Counted from the first letter of the stretch, positions 25,101 to 33,775 are shown. The stretch is DNA of 33,815 nucleotides from Candidatus Zixiibacteriota bacterium (GCA_020351995.1 CP070674.1:2393008-2426822); one strand, 5' to 3'. Notes: generated by a model not told the origin, from the sequence alone. Numbers and translations: made by a program.

Positions 25101-26777
25101 TCACAGATTCTCGTAGTTGGGCCCCTCGCCCCCCTGCGGTGTAACCCATCGAATTACCTGATAGGGATCAGCGATGTCACAGGTTTTACAGTGAACACAG
25201 TTCGAGGGTGTTAGCTGGAGTTTTGTTCGCCCCGGTCGGTCTGAGTCCTCAACCATCTCATACACCTGGGCCGGGCAGAAATGCTGGCAGGGGTTGCCAT
25301 ACTCCTCGGTACAGCGATTGTTGCATATATCGTAGTCGGTGATCTGAAGGTGCGGTGGTTGTTCCTCTTCGTGGGCGGTGCCGGATTTATAAACATCGGT
25401 AAGCTTGTCATAGCTGAACTGGTTATCGAACTTTATCGTCGCCTTATGTGGTTCCGCGCCGAACCGTGCCCGGTATCGCTCTCGAGTCAGCATGTACTCA
25501 TGGTCCGGCTTCTTTGGCCGACGGTCAAACAGGCCCCGCCCGCCGGTGACCATCTGAACTCCGGCATGGAAGATCCCGGCCCACATTCCACCGTGAAAAC
25601 CGGCATGGAAATTACGCGACTTATACAACTCCGCTTTCGCCCAACTGTTTTCGAATTTCCCCTGATAGGCTCCTAATGTATTGGCGCTGAAGTCATCCTT
25701 CTTGAGCGCCTCCATGATAGTCTCCGCGGCCATGATCCCCGACTTTATTGCCAGATGGATTCCCTTGAGTTTTTGAGGGTTGAGCATCCCGGCCGAATCG
25801 CCGCACAACAGCAGCCCATCATGATAAAGTTTCGGCATGGAATAGTAGCCGTTGTCGGGAATCGTCTTGGCGCCATAATGCAGCATTTTGCCACCGTCGA
25901 GAATCTTCTTTATCAGCGGATGCGCCTTGTAGAGTTGGAACTTCATATGTGGGTCATTGGTGGGATCAGGCGAATTCAAACCTACGGCATACCCAACGGA
26001 GACCGGATTCTTGTCCATACCGTAAACCCAGCCACCGCCGTATTCGCGGGACGGCTGAGGATATCCTACCGTGTGAATAACCTGACCGGCCTCGATTCTC
26101 CCCTGCGGGACTTCCCACACTTCCTTCACACCCGTCAGATAAGCCTGCGGCAGACTGTTAGCCGTAAGCTCTGGAATCTTTTCGAAGGCATGCCGGGTGA
26201 GAGACCCGTGGACACCCTCGCAAAGCACGGTCACCTTCGCTTTTACCAGTGAACCCGGTTCAAAGTTCGACCTGGGATTACCTTCCTTATCCAATCCCAT
26301 ATCAACCGTCTGCACACCCGTTACCCGACCATCTTCAACGAGCAAATCATATCCGGCCAATCCGGCGTAAACATCAATGCCGACCGCTTCGACCTGCTCG
26401 GCCATCCATCCCACGAACTTGTTCAGGGAAACAACGTAGTTCCCGTGATTACCGAACGACGGCGGCAAATATGGAAACTTGAGCGCCCCGGTCGGCTTCA
26501 ACAGGTACATGGCATCGCCCGAAACGGCCGCTTCGAGCGGTGCCCCGCGTTCTTTGTAATCGGGGATGAGTTCGGCGATGCCGCGTGGATCCATCACGGC
26601 CCCGGAGAGGGAGTGAGCACCCGCATGAGAGCCCTTGTCCATGAGCATGACTTCGGGCATATCCATCCCGGAGTCATCGCCAATGAGCCCGGCCAGTTTA
26701 TAGGCCAGCGCCAGGCCGGCCGGACCGGCACCTACAATCAATATATCAGTATCGAGAGTTTCGCGCTGAATATCCAT
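25101..26777 (-). CDS. Electron transfer flavoprotein-ubiquinone oxidoreductase (ETF-QO)
   Basis: This protein passes electrons from electron transfer flavoprotein to the quinone pool. From ATG 26777 it has about 558 residues, the usual length. The FAD site GAGPAG lies at 16-21. The C-terminal ferredoxin-like domain carries the four [4Fe-4S] cysteines C501 (HFCPAQVYE), C527, C530 and C533 (CVHCKTCDIADP), and ends in the family's GGEGPNY. An upstream extension (40 residues to 26897) would overlap the ArsC-like gene and is not homologous in style, so it was not used; no strong Shine-Dalgarno was seen at the chosen ATG. No etfAB genes are in the window. Confidence 0.95.
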   Translation of the reverse strand: MDIQRETLDTDILIVGAGPAGLALAYKLAGLIGDDSGMDMPEVMLMDKGSHAGAHSLSGAVMDPRGIAELIPDYKERGAPLEAAVSGDAMYLLKPTGALKFPYLPPSFGNHGNYVVSLNKFVGWMAEQVEAVGIDVYAGLAGYDLLVEDGRVTGVQTVDMGLDKEGNPRSNFEPGSLVKAKVTVLCEGVHGSLTRHAFEKIPELTANSLPQAYLTGVKEVWEVPQGRIEAGQVIHTVGYPQPSREYGGGWVYGMDKNPVSVGYAVGLNSPDPTNDPHMKFQLYKAHPLIKKILDGGKMLHYGAKTIPDNGYYSMPKLYHDGLLLCGDSAGMLNPQKLKGIHLAIKSGIMAAETIMEALKKDDFSANTLGAYQGKFENSWAKAELYKSRNFHAGFHGGMWAGIFHAGVQMVTGGRGLFDRRPKKPDHEYMLTRERYRARFGAEPHKATIKFDNQFSYDKLTDVYKSGTAHEEEQPPHLQITDYDICNNRCTEEYGNPCQHFCPAQVYEMVEDSDRPGRTKLQLTPSNCVHCKTCDIADPYQVIRWVTPQGGEGPNYENL

Positions 26778-26853
26778 CGTCAGTCTGCTCTGAACACAGT
26801 CGGGCGAAAGATAGCAAGGCCGTTGAAAAAGCGCAACAAAGAAAAGAAATCGA

Positions 26854-27303
26854 TTACTTACCGGTCGAGGCCGCCGGCTGGTGATTATTGCGGGCACGCT
26901 TGTTGTTCATGCCGTTGACATCATCCCGAGGCTGACTGCCGTTAGGACTGATCTGCAACATCTCCGCAATCTTCCTTTTGTCGCATCCAACCGTTAGCAA
27001 TCGGGCGGTCTGAACTATCGGGCGCCTGATTAGCGTATGATCCTGCGCCATCAGTTCAAGGATCTTTTCCCTTGGAGGAAGATTCTTGTCGAGCCGGTAT
27101 TTTTCGTACGAATCCGAGAACGTGTTCAAAAAGTGTTTGATATCGATATGTTTGAACAACTGCTGCAACTCGTCCAGGCTCAGCGGTTGCTTCTCGATAT
27201 CGCGTACCTCAAGAAGAACACCGGCATTCTCGATGAACTGCTTAGTTTCAACGCACATTGTATCCTGACCGTAGGTGTAAAATCGTGCGCACTTGGGAGC
27301 CAT
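26854..27303 (-). CDS. ArsC/Spx-family thioredoxin-fold protein
   Basis: The product has 149 residues. The ArsC-like signature is present: a single redox cysteine at C17 (YGQDTMCVETKQFIENAG), the conserved D-x-x-x-x-P after strand 2 (DIEKQPLSLDEL), and LIRRPIV (91-97), which in arsenate reductases supplies the anion-binding arginine. The C-terminal 35 residues (about 115-149) are a polar extension unlike the core. GGAGG is well placed before the ATG. It precedes ETF-QO by 76 bp on the same strand. No arsB or arsR genes are present, so arsenate reduction in particular is not supported; a general thiol/regulatory role is possible. Confidence 0.8.
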   Translation of the reverse strand: MAPKCARFYTYGQDTMCVETKQFIENAGVLLEVRDIEKQPLSLDELQQLFKHIDIKHFLNTFSDSYEKYRLDKNLPPREKILELMAQDHTLIRRPIVQTARLLTVGCDKRKIAEMLQISPNGSQPRDDVNGMNNKRARNNHQPAASTGK

Positions 27304-27467
27304 GTTTCCTCCAATAAATCACATGTTTTTATGCCGCGTTGACCGGACGCGATTAGGTCATTAGTACTATCTGAGATTCTGCAGGTAACGTCCTTGTGAG
27401 GTCAATGACCAACTCACGGCCTCAAAGTCCGCACCCAGATACTTAAATCGAAATCAGAAGCAATCCT

Positions 27468-27496
27468 TTTAAAACCAATTTGAACCGGTTTGTCAA
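27468..27496 (-). promoter_or_regulatory. Sigma-70-like promoter upstream of the ArsC-like gene
   Basis: Minus strand: -35 TTGACA (27491-27496), 17-bp spacer, -10 TTTAAA (27468-27473). The start would be near 27461, leaving a leader of about 158 nt that contains the nested dyad at 27396-27417. Confidence 0.45.
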
Positions 27497-27753
27497 TAAC
27501 AATTTCGTTTCCGTTTTGCCGACCCCACATTTTTCTTCGCGAGTCGCGCGCCTGACCGATCCAATAACCAGTGGAACAACCCCTCCTCTGCACTAAAACC
27601 CACCAGAAGCGCCTTCGGCCCGGATATTTGCGAATTATGGACCTTATCTAGAAATTCTCGAAGAGTTGACTTGACCGTTATATCGGAACAAGCGTGCTCA
27701 GACTTTACCAGTCTTCTCAAGTTTAAACGAACGAGACCGTCCGTTTGTTTCAT
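27493..27753 (-). CDS. Doubtful small ORF, unrecognised
   Basis: An 86-codon frame starts MKQTDGLVRLNLRRLVKSEH and ends in a basic tail. No Shine-Dalgarno precedes its ATG, its 3' end coincides with the -35 of the downstream promoter, and its composition resembles no family I know. It is kept only because the surrounding stretch is otherwise empty. Confidence 0.2.
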   Translation of the reverse strand: MKQTDGLVRLNLRRLVKSEHACSDITVKSTLREFLDKVHNSQISGPKALLVGFSAEEGLFHWLLDRSGARLAKKNVGSAKRKRNCY

Positions 27754-27848
27754 ACTATTTGAGCCGGAGCAACAACATTCGCCGTTTCGGTCGTCGTGCC
27801 ACCCCGAACCGAGACCGACTCTTATCGGCCGCAGTGAAATCAGATCCC

Positions 27849-28466
27849 TTAGAGTCGCACCGAAATACTCACACCATCACGAATCGGCATTACGGTCGTG
27901 AAAAAGCGACCGTCCCGATATAAACTCTCGGTGAAGTCAACGATGGCACGGGTTGTCCTATCCCGTTTCTTGTCACAGACTTTGCCCGACCAGATGATGT
28001 TATCGGTTATAAACAGACCTCCCTTTCGCAATTTCGCGGCAGCCAGATCAAGCGTCTTGGGATAGTCTTCCTTGTCGATATCATTTAGAATTATGTCAAA
28101 CGGCCCATCTAACCTTCGGGCCAGATTAACAGCGTCGCCAACCTTGAAAACAAACTGGCTGAGCAGCCCGGCACGCTTAAAAAAGTCGAAAGCCAGGGAT
28201 TTGTTCTTCTTATCCCGATCGGTCATGACAATATTGCCTTTTCCGCCAACAGCGAGCGAGAACCAGAACGCGGAGTAGCCAAATCCGGAACCCAGCTCGA
28301 GTATTTTCCGGGCCCTGGTAAGCAGGGCCACTTGATACAGAAAACGGCCAACGAGCGGTCCGACGATGGGGAAACTTTGCTCGGAAGCATAGAGCTCCAT
28401 CTCACGAAGCACCACCGGGCGCTCCGGAATCAGATCCTCGAGATAGCTGTGAACTTCTTGAAACAT
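27849..28466 (-). CDS. SAM-dependent O-methyltransferase (Methyltransf_3 type)
   Basis: From ATG 28466 the product has 205 residues. It begins MFQEVHSYLEDLIPERPVVL, as this family does, followed by FPIVGPLVGRFLYQV, the SAM motif ILELGSGFGYSAFWFSLAV (about 54-72), TDRDK after strand 2, DIILNDIDKEDYPKTL with the metal-binding acidic residues (about 122-137), and GLFITDNIIWSGKV. The relatives methylate catechol-like or other hydroxyl substrates; the substrate here is unknown. The frame stays open upstream to a GTG at 28640, but those 58 residues look non-coding and have no ribosome site. The chosen ATG also lacks a clear one, so the start is uncertain. Confidence 0.85.
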   Translation of the reverse strand: MFQEVHSYLEDLIPERPVVLREMELYASEQSFPIVGPLVGRFLYQVALLTRARKILELGSGFGYSAFWFSLAVGGKGNIVMTDRDKKNKSLAFDFFKRAGLLSQFVFKVGDAVNLARRLDGPFDIILNDIDKEDYPKTLDLAAAKLRKGGLFITDNIIWSGKVCDKKRDRTTRAIVDFTESLYRDGRFFTTVMPIRDGVSISVRL

Positions 28467-28795
28467 ACGTTCTGGTACTGTTAAGGTGTCGACAAAAGCC
28501 CCGGGGCCCGTGCCCTTCGCGACAAACGTTCCGGCGGTTCGGCTGACAACAGGACATTCATAATGCCGTGCAGCCCTAGAAAAAGTAATGCATACTGCTG
28601 AAGAATCTGACAAATGTGTCACGGTGCAGTAGCTGGACACTTCTGGCCGATGCTGGTAAACGCTTCAGCGCGTCAGACATTTTAAAATAATAAACGTGAA
28701 AGAAAAATCAACTGATTTCTTTCAACGCGATTCCCTTTTTGCGTCATACTCGAGGGAACTCATTCTGTCGGGCGAGCGTGTCTTCTGATTCTGCG
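28467..28795. other. 329-bp stretch between the O-methyltransferase start and ispH
   Basis: The part from 28467 to 28640 is open in the O-methyltransferase frame but does not look coding. From 28641 to 28795 it is AT-rich and holds the hairpin at 28697-28724. No promoter near consensus was found for the methyltransferase outside that hairpin. Confidence 0.35.
28697..28724 (-). terminator. AT-rich hairpin, candidate terminator after ispH
   Basis: TGAAAGAA and ATCA pair with TGAT and TTCTTTCA, leaving a 2-nt A bulge and an AC loop (about 12 bp). On the minus strand it is followed by a U-rich stretch (TTTATTATTTT). It lies about 72 bp after the ispH stop. The stem is AT-rich, so strength is doubtful. 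Confidence 0.4.
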
Positions 28796-29686
28796 TTACT
28801 GGTCGGGAAGAATCACTTCGGCCGTTTGCCCGGAGATCTCCATCAGGCGTTCGATTACTTCCGCGACCAGGAAATCCGGGGTTGAAGCTCCCGCTGAAAT
28901 ACCCACCGCCTCCGCCCTCTGATTCCCGCTAAACCATTCGGGATCAATGTCGGCCGCCGAACTGATGAGAACTCCCCGGCCACATATGGCCCCCGAGATT
29001 CTCGCCAGACGTCTGGAATTGGCCGATGACTTCGAACCCACCACGAGAATAATGTCAACTTGCGGAGCCAGATCCATAATCGCGTTCTGACGCTTGGTGG
29101 TAGCGTTACAAATCGTGTTGAAAATCTCTATATGCGGCCATTTCTGTTTGGCGAGCTTTTCAACTTCGGCGAAATGCTCCAGGTGGGCGGTCGTTTGCAC
29201 CGTAAGACCCAGTTTGCGGTCTTTCCAGTCCGGCAGCGCCAGAAGTTTCTCACGGCTCGATGCGACCGTGATGTGGTCCGGAGCCTGACCTACAATCCCA
29301 TGAGTCTCATCATGGTTGGGATCACCGTAGTGAACAATATAGTAACCGTTAGCCACTATCTTATTGATGATAGTATAGATTCGCGTTACCAGCGGACAGG
29401 TGGCGTCTACCACCTTGAGGCCCTTGGCGCGGGCGTCTCTGATGATGTTGGGCGCTATCCCGTGCGCCGAAATAATCAAAGTGCCTTCCGGAACATCATC
29501 CACTGAAAAAGCCTGCCCCACCCCCTGCTGGTTGAACCTGTCCACCACCGCTTCGTTGTGAACGATTTCATTGAGAATGGTGACCCGGCCGGTTTCTTCC
29601 TGGGCTGTTTCCTCGGCTATCTTTATAGCACGCTTAACACCCATGCAGAAACCGTGGTGACTGGCGATTACTATTTTCTTCAGCAT
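28796..29686 (-). CDS. ispH: 4-hydroxy-3-methylbut-2-enyl diphosphate reductase
   Basis: This enzyme catalyses the last step of the MEP isoprenoid pathway, making IPP and DMAPP. The product has 296 residues. The three Fe-S cysteines are C14 (HHGFCMGV), C97 (VDATCPLV) and C193 (NTICNAT). The substrate-binding histidines H43, H75 and H125 and the catalytic glutamate E127 are present, the last in HDE rather than the usual HPE. The start ATG overlaps the lipA stop by 7 bp, so expression is coupled to lipA. No other MEP genes are in the window. Confidence 0.97.
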   Translation of the reverse strand: MLKKIVIASHHGFCMGVKRAIKIAEETAQEETGRVTILNEIVHNEAVVDRFNQQGVGQAFSVDDVPEGTLIISAHGIAPNIIRDARAKGLKVVDATCPLVTRIYTIINKIVANGYYIVHYGDPNHDETHGIVGQAPDHITVASSREKLLALPDWKDRKLGLTVQTTAHLEHFAEVEKLAKQKWPHIEIFNTICNATTKRQNAIMDLAPQVDIILVVGSKSSANSRRLARISGAICGRGVLISSAADIDPEWFSGNQRAEAVGISAGASTPDFLVAEVIERLMEISGQTAEVILPDQ

Positions 29687-30642
29687 GCGTTACCCAATAA
29701 TTTGCTCGACTGGTTAAAAGCCTTATATGAGCTTCTAACAAGCGGACCGGCCTCAACGTGCCCGAAGCCAATCGAGCGACCGATCTCGGCAAGCTTCTCG
29801 AACTCCTCCGGATGATAATACTTTTCAACCGGTAAGTGAAGTAAAGATGGCCTCAGATACTGCCCAATTGTCACAATATCGCATCCGGTGGCCCGAATCT
29901 GATGCATAAGCTCGATAAGTTCGTCAATGGTTTCCCCCAGTCCAACCATAAAGCCGGTTTTAACAACCGGCCGGGGATTATGCCCGGCAGCCCGGCGCAA
30001 TACCTGAAGTGAACGGTCGAGCCTGGCGGCCCCCCGCACCCGCTTGTGAAGTCGGCCGACTGTCTCAACATTGTGCCCCAGCACATCCACGCCGGAGTCG
30101 AGAATGATTTTCAATGCATCAAACGAACCGCGCAAGTCGGGAATCAGGAATTCCACCTTAATATCTTCATCCTGCCTTCGGAGGAGCTCTATAGTCCGGG
30201 CAAAAATAGAAGCTCCCCCATCCGGCAGGTCATCTCTTGTCACCGACGTAATGACTACCTGTTTCAGCTTAAGTTTAGCCACCACTTCCACCACCCGTCG
30301 GGGTTCATCCTCATCGAGACCTTCCGGCTTACCGTGAAGCACATCGCAGAAGTTACAATCGCGCGTACAATGCTTACCAAGAATCATAAATGTCGCCGTA
30401 CCTTCATCCCAGCACTCGCGAATATTGGGACAGGCCGCCTCCTGGCATACGGTGTGAAGCCCGTGCCCGGACAAAATCGACCTGATTCGGTCGTAGTTAG
30501 GTCCATGCCTGACCGTGGTCTTCATCCAGGGAGGCAGCTTCGCGTGAGGCACCGATACCCGTTCACTCTTCTTGGGAGCTTTGGGGCGGGCAGCGTACGC
30601 CGAATACTCACCGACCGACTGGGTATACAGGACTTTATACAT
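29680..30642 (-). CDS. lipA: Lipoyl synthase
   Basis: This radical-SAM enzyme inserts two sulfurs into protein-bound octanoyl groups. From ATG 30642 it has 320 residues. The auxiliary cluster motif C66-x4-C71-x5-C77 (CQEAACPNIRECW), the radical-SAM motif C92-x3-C96-x2-C99 (CTRDCNFC) and the C-terminal RSSY serine are all present. A TTG at 30678 overlapping the pdxT stop (TTGA) would add 12 residues; neither start has a good Shine-Dalgarno, and ATG was preferred. It is between pdxT (32 bp upstream) and ispH (7-bp overlap). No lipB or lipM is adjacent. Confidence 0.96.
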   Translation of the reverse strand: MYKVLYTQSVGEYSAYAARPKAPKKSERVSVPHAKLPPWMKTTVRHGPNYDRIRSILSGHGLHTVCQEAACPNIRECWDEGTATFMILGKHCTRDCNFCDVLHGKPEGLDEDEPRRVVEVVAKLKLKQVVITSVTRDDLPDGGASIFARTIELLRRQDEDIKVEFLIPDLRGSFDALKIILDSGVDVLGHNVETVGRLHKRVRGAARLDRSLQVLRRAAGHNPRPVVKTGFMVGLGETIDELIELMHQIRATGCDIVTIGQYLRPSLLHLPVEKYYHPEEFEKLAEIGRSIGFGHVEAGPLVRSSYKAFNQSSKLLGNAC

Positions 30643-30674
30643 CCACTTAATATACGATGTTACCGGGAATCGAA

Positions 30675-31265
30675 TCAAAAAAACTTTGTCAAAAAGAACT
30701 TCAGCAGGGTTGTGTCGTCGTCGAGTTCGGTATGAAACGAGCTGGCCAGCAGGTTTCTCTCCGCCACCAGCACCGGTGTATCGTTGTAGTAACCAAGAGG
30801 TTTGACGTTTTCTCCCATCCGGGTTATGATCGGCGCCCGGATGAAGGTGGCTTTAAGTTCAGTTTCCTGGTCATTCAGGCGAGCCTTAATCGTCTCCTCG
30901 AACGAGAAAACCTGTCTGCCATAGCCCGTCCGAACAATATCGATATCCATCAGACCCAGCGGCTGAACCGCCGCCTGATTATCCGTTATCGCTTTAGCCA
31001 ACATAATCATACCCGCGCAGGTTCCCCAGACCGGTTTAACTCGCCCGAATTCGTATAGCGGCTGCCGCAGGTGGAAACGGTCGATAAGGTTATCCATGGT
31101 GGTCGACTCACCGCCGGGGATAATCAAACCGTCCAGGCGACGCAGATCTTCCGGCAGGCGCACCAGGGTGACATCGGCACCGAGCGAAACTAACTGGTAC
31201 TGGTGCCGCTCGAAATCACCCTGAAGGGCGAGCACACCGACTCTCAAATCACTGAACTTTGCCAT
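30675..31265 (-). CDS. pdxT: Pyridoxal 5'-phosphate synthase glutaminase subunit
   Basis: This subunit supplies ammonia to PdxS for PLP synthesis. From ATG 31265 (MAKFSDLRVGVLALQGDF) it has 196 residues, the usual size. The oxyanion motif PGGEST is at 50-55, the nucleophile C83 is in WGTCAGMI, and the catalytic pair H178/E180 is in SFHTEL. A TTG seven codons upstream (31286) is an alternative start. It is the first gene of the pdxT-lipA-ispH cluster. pdxS, its obligate partner and usual neighbour, is not in the window and must lie elsewhere. Confidence 0.95.
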   Translation of the reverse strand: MAKFSDLRVGVLALQGDFERHQYQLVSLGADVTLVRLPEDLRRLDGLIIPGGESTTMDNLIDRFHLRQPLYEFGRVKPVWGTCAGMIMLAKAITDNQAAVQPLGLMDIDIVRTGYGRQVFSFEETIKARLNDQETELKATFIRAPIITRMGENVKPLGYYNDTPVLVAERNLLASSFHTELDDDTTLLKFFLTKFF

Positions 31266-31371
31266 AACAGACTGGAAAATAAGCAATAAAGTCCCGCAAG
31301 TATATGGGAAAAATTAATCGGGTAGAGGTGGAGGCAGACGTCGACATCTACGCCCGCCCCTTAGACCAATG

Positions 31372-32880
31372 CTATCTGGCCCAGTTGTTGCTCAGGACTG
31401 ATACCGTACCCGACAGGCTGTTGGCCACCGCTATATCGCTGTCACCGTCGCCGTTAAAGTCGGCGATGCAGATTGACCTGGGGCCATCGGCAGCACCCTT
31501 TTCTCCAAAGGTGAAAGTCGACAGATCGCCCACAGGATAATAGTCGCGGTCCGCGAAATCGCTGAAAGTCCCATCGCCTCTGTTCATGAGGACAACAAGG
31601 CAGTCGTGGACGTAGTCCGCGATAACCAGGTCGTGATAATAATCGCGGTCAAAATCGCCGGCACCGACAGAATAAGTACCTGCTTCCACCAAATAATCCT
31701 CCGGATCCTGAAAAGTACCGTCACCATTGTTACGCAGGACCGAACAGTAGCTGGCGTTTATCACGGCATGGTCGACATCTCCATCATTCTCAACATCCCT
31801 CGCGAAAGCCGCTCTGGGATAATCGCCAACCGAGTAAGTCCCGGAAGTTTGGAAATCGCCGCCACCGTTATGGAGAAGAACTTGAATGTTATCCATCGGT
31901 TTACTGCTAATCAAGGCCAGGTCGGCGTACGTACTGTTGGGGGCTGCATTATCGTCAAAATCATGGCCAACGGCGAATACCACCATGTCCCCGTACAGAC
32001 TGTCGCCCTGTTGAAAATTGCCGCCGCCGTCATTGAACCAGATAGAAACCTTGCCATCGTACAACGGGAATGACTCAGGCTGATTTGCCGTAACTGCCAG
32101 ATCATTATCGCCATCCCAGTCAAAGTCCGCCGCTATAACTGACCTTATTCCCTCAACCGCGTACGAAACAGCTGATTGAAAAGTACCGTTATGATTGTTG
32201 AAAAGTACGGAAAAAGTCTCGGACGAAACATCGGCCGTTACCAGGTCGATATCGCCGTCGTCGTTCAGATCGGACGCAAAGACACAGCTGGGTCCTTCGC
32301 CCACGTTATAATTTACTGCTGTAACGAAAGAACCGTTGCCGCTGCCTATTAGAACGGACACATCGTTGGACATTTCATTGGCTGTCACCAGATCAAGATG
32401 ATTGTCACCATTAACGTCGGCCGACACAACGCACACAGGCTCTGAGCCGACGCTGTAATTGACCGGCGGTTCAAACATAATATTCTGTTCGACCAGAATT
32501 GTATCCGGAGGGTCATCAATGCCGGAAGGTGTCACTATCACCCTGGCGTACCTGTGGAAATAACGGCGATGCGGAGTGGCCGTCATGGTAAACTCGAAGG
32601 GCGTGAAACCTGCGGTGTCAGAAAGACTCAGCCACTCCTCGCCGATGACACCGTAGTATTCAACCTCAGCGGACCACTCAATCGAGCCGGTGTAGCTACT
32701 ATCGTAAAGTCCCACAAACGGACTGACTCCCCCCGACGGAGGCGCCTCCCAGTCGTATGTAGTAATTGCCATGGTCCGGTAATCCGGCTCCGGTTCGTTG
32801 GGTGAATCCGAACATTGTAACGTCATGAGCGACAATATTGAAACCAATGTTAAGGTGAAACTCTGGAAGGTCCTGCGCAT
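31372..32880 (-). CDS. Predicted FG-GAP repeat lipoprotein
   Basis: The product has 502 residues. The N-terminal signal ends in LSLMTLQC, a lipobox-like site at C23 with an unusual Gln at -1, followed by the flexible SDSPNEPEPD typical after a lipidated cysteine. Residues about 40-135 form a beta-rich domain (EWSAEVEYYGVIGEEWLSLS...RVIVTPSG), similar in style to BACON/Ig-like modules. Seven FG-GAP repeats follow (about 140-500). The loops are partly degraded: repeat 4 reads DFDDNAAPNSTYADLAL, and repeats 5 and 6 lack some Asp residues. A seven-bladed propeller on a surface or periplasmic anchor is inferred. It is a paralogue in style of the 8282-9607 gene but lacks the dockerin. Confidence 0.85.
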   Translation of the reverse strand: MRRTFQSFTLTLVSILSLMTLQCSDSPNEPEPDYRTMAITTYDWEAPPSGGVSPFVGLYDSSYTGSIEWSAEVEYYGVIGEEWLSLSDTAGFTPFEFTMTATPHRRYFHRYARVIVTPSGIDDPPDTILVEQNIMFEPPVNYSVGSEPVCVVSADVNGDNHLDLVTANEMSNDVSVLIGSGNGSFVTAVNYNVGEGPSCVFASDLNDDGDIDLVTADVSSETFSVLFNNHNGTFQSAVSYAVEGIRSVIAADFDWDGDNDLAVTANQPESFPLYDGKVSIWFNDGGGNFQQGDSLYGDMVVFAVGHDFDDNAAPNSTYADLALISSKPMDNIQVLLHNGGGDFQTSGTYSVGDYPRAAFARDVENDGDVDHAVINASYCSVLRNNGDGTFQDPEDYLVEAGTYSVGAGDFDRDYYHDLVIADYVHDCLVVLMNRGDGTFSDFADRDYYPVGDLSTFTFGEKGAADGPRSICIADFNGDGDSDIAVANSLSGTVSVLSNNWAR

Positions 32881-32958
32881 TGCTGATCCCCTTTCCCCGA
32901 AGAGTGGTTTATAAGTGCCTATTGTTTATACAGAGAGCCCTGATGACTCGCTCACTGG

Positions 32959-32987
32959 AAAATATACTATTTAACCTGATTTGTCAA
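32959..32987 (-). promoter_or_regulatory. Sigma-70 promoter of the FG-GAP lipoprotein gene
   Basis: Minus strand: -35 TTGACA (32982-32987), 17-bp spacer, -10 TATTTT (32959-32964). The start near 32952 leaves a leader of about 70 nt with GGGG 8 nt before the ATG at 32880. Confidence 0.6.
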
Positions 32988-33031
32988 AGATGGCCTTAAT
33001 AGGCTGCGGATTTGAGGCTAGGCCGGTACCC

Positions 33032-33775
33032 TCAAAACAGCGACACCTGACCGGATTCGAATTGCGGACACGTCGGCATCTCGTCGTAGATTTTTCCCTT
33101 AAGAAGCCGCCCCGTCTTTTTCTTGTTAACCCCACCCCACTGCTTGAAAAAGAACGCCGTACCCGCCTTGCGGCACTGGTCCTTCAAATCTAGCACACAT
33201 TCTTCCTTCATGGGTCTTGCCCCCGGCCCCGATTCTCCCCCGACTGCCACCCAGCCGATACCGGCTAAGTCTAAATCCGGCAGAGGCCCGAGAAATGGTT
33301 CGACCGAAAGAAATTTGATGAAAGCGGGTGTTGCCCGAAGATCTTCGATACGATACTTGTAGTGCGCGTTCTCGACCGTCACGCCCATCCAGACATTATT
33401 AGGCCACGGAATTTCGGATTGAATCCTCCTCAAACGAGCCGACCGTTTCGTCAGAACCTGAAAGACATGCTGCGGGCATTTTGTCATAACACTAAACACC
33501 TGTTTTATGAACACATCAGGAACCTTGTCATGAAACAAGTCGCCCATAGAGTTGACGAAGATTATCTGGGGCTTGGGAAGTCGTCTAGGCACATTCAGGA
33601 CATCGGGGTGCGTAGTCACATCAAAACCATACCGGTACTTGTCAACCCCCATGCCCTGCAAGCGCAAGGCCATGCGATTGGCGTAACAGTGTGTGCAACC
33701 GTCACTGATCTTGTTGCACCCGGTGACCGGGTTCCAGGTAACCCAGGTCCATTCTATATTCGAACGTCTCGTCAT
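33032..33775 (-). CDS. Gp37/Gp68 (DUF5131) family protein with three-cysteine motif
   Basis: The product has 247 residues. The N-terminus carries the family core IEWTWVTWNPVTGC and the cysteine set C20-x6-C27-x2-C30-Y (CNKISDGCTHCYA), which suggests an iron-sulfur or zinc site. Further motifs are FVNSMGDLFHD, QVLTKRSARL, WMGVTVEN and SVEPFLGP. The C-terminal part holds VAVGGESGPGARPM and FFFKQWGG. The family was first named from phage genes but is widespread in bacteria, often next to the 'three-Cys-motif partner' TcmP; the biochemical role is unknown to me. The ATG overlaps the TGA of an upstream frame as ATGA. No phage genes are nearby. Confidence 0.9.
   Translation of the reverse strand: MTRRSNIEWTWVTWNPVTGCNKISDGCTHCYANRMALRLQGMGVDKYRYGFDVTTHPDVLNVPRRLPKPQIIFVNSMGDLFHDKVPDVFIKQVFSVMTKCPQHVFQVLTKRSARLRRIQSEIPWPNNVWMGVTVENAHYKYRIEDLRATPAFIKFLSVEPFLGPLPDLDLAGIGWVAVGGESGPGARPMKEECVLDLKDQCRKAGTAFFFKQWGGVNKKKTGRLLKGKIYDEMPTCPQFESGQVSLF

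Larger units (their letters stand above)
27304..27848. other. 545-bp region with a promoter, a leader dyad and only a doubtful ORF
   Basis: The region between the ArsC-like gene and the O-methyltransferase holds a promoter at 27468-27496 and a nested inverted repeat at 27396-27417 (GTGAG...CTCAC around GGTCA-A-TGACC) inside the resulting leader. The 27493-27753 frame is listed separately with low confidence. Nothing was recognised from 27754 to 27848. Confidence 0.4.

Noticed and set aside
26778-26897. Longer ETF-QO start (MPAIITSRRPRP...)
   Set aside because: It would overlap the ArsC-like gene by 44 bp and adds residues unlike a flavoprotein N-terminus; the FAD motif spacing fits ATG 26777.
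33032-33775. Prophage remnant, because of the Gp37/Gp68 family name
   Set aside because: No integrase, capsid, terminase or attachment repeat is visible, and the family is common in ordinary bacterial chromosomes.
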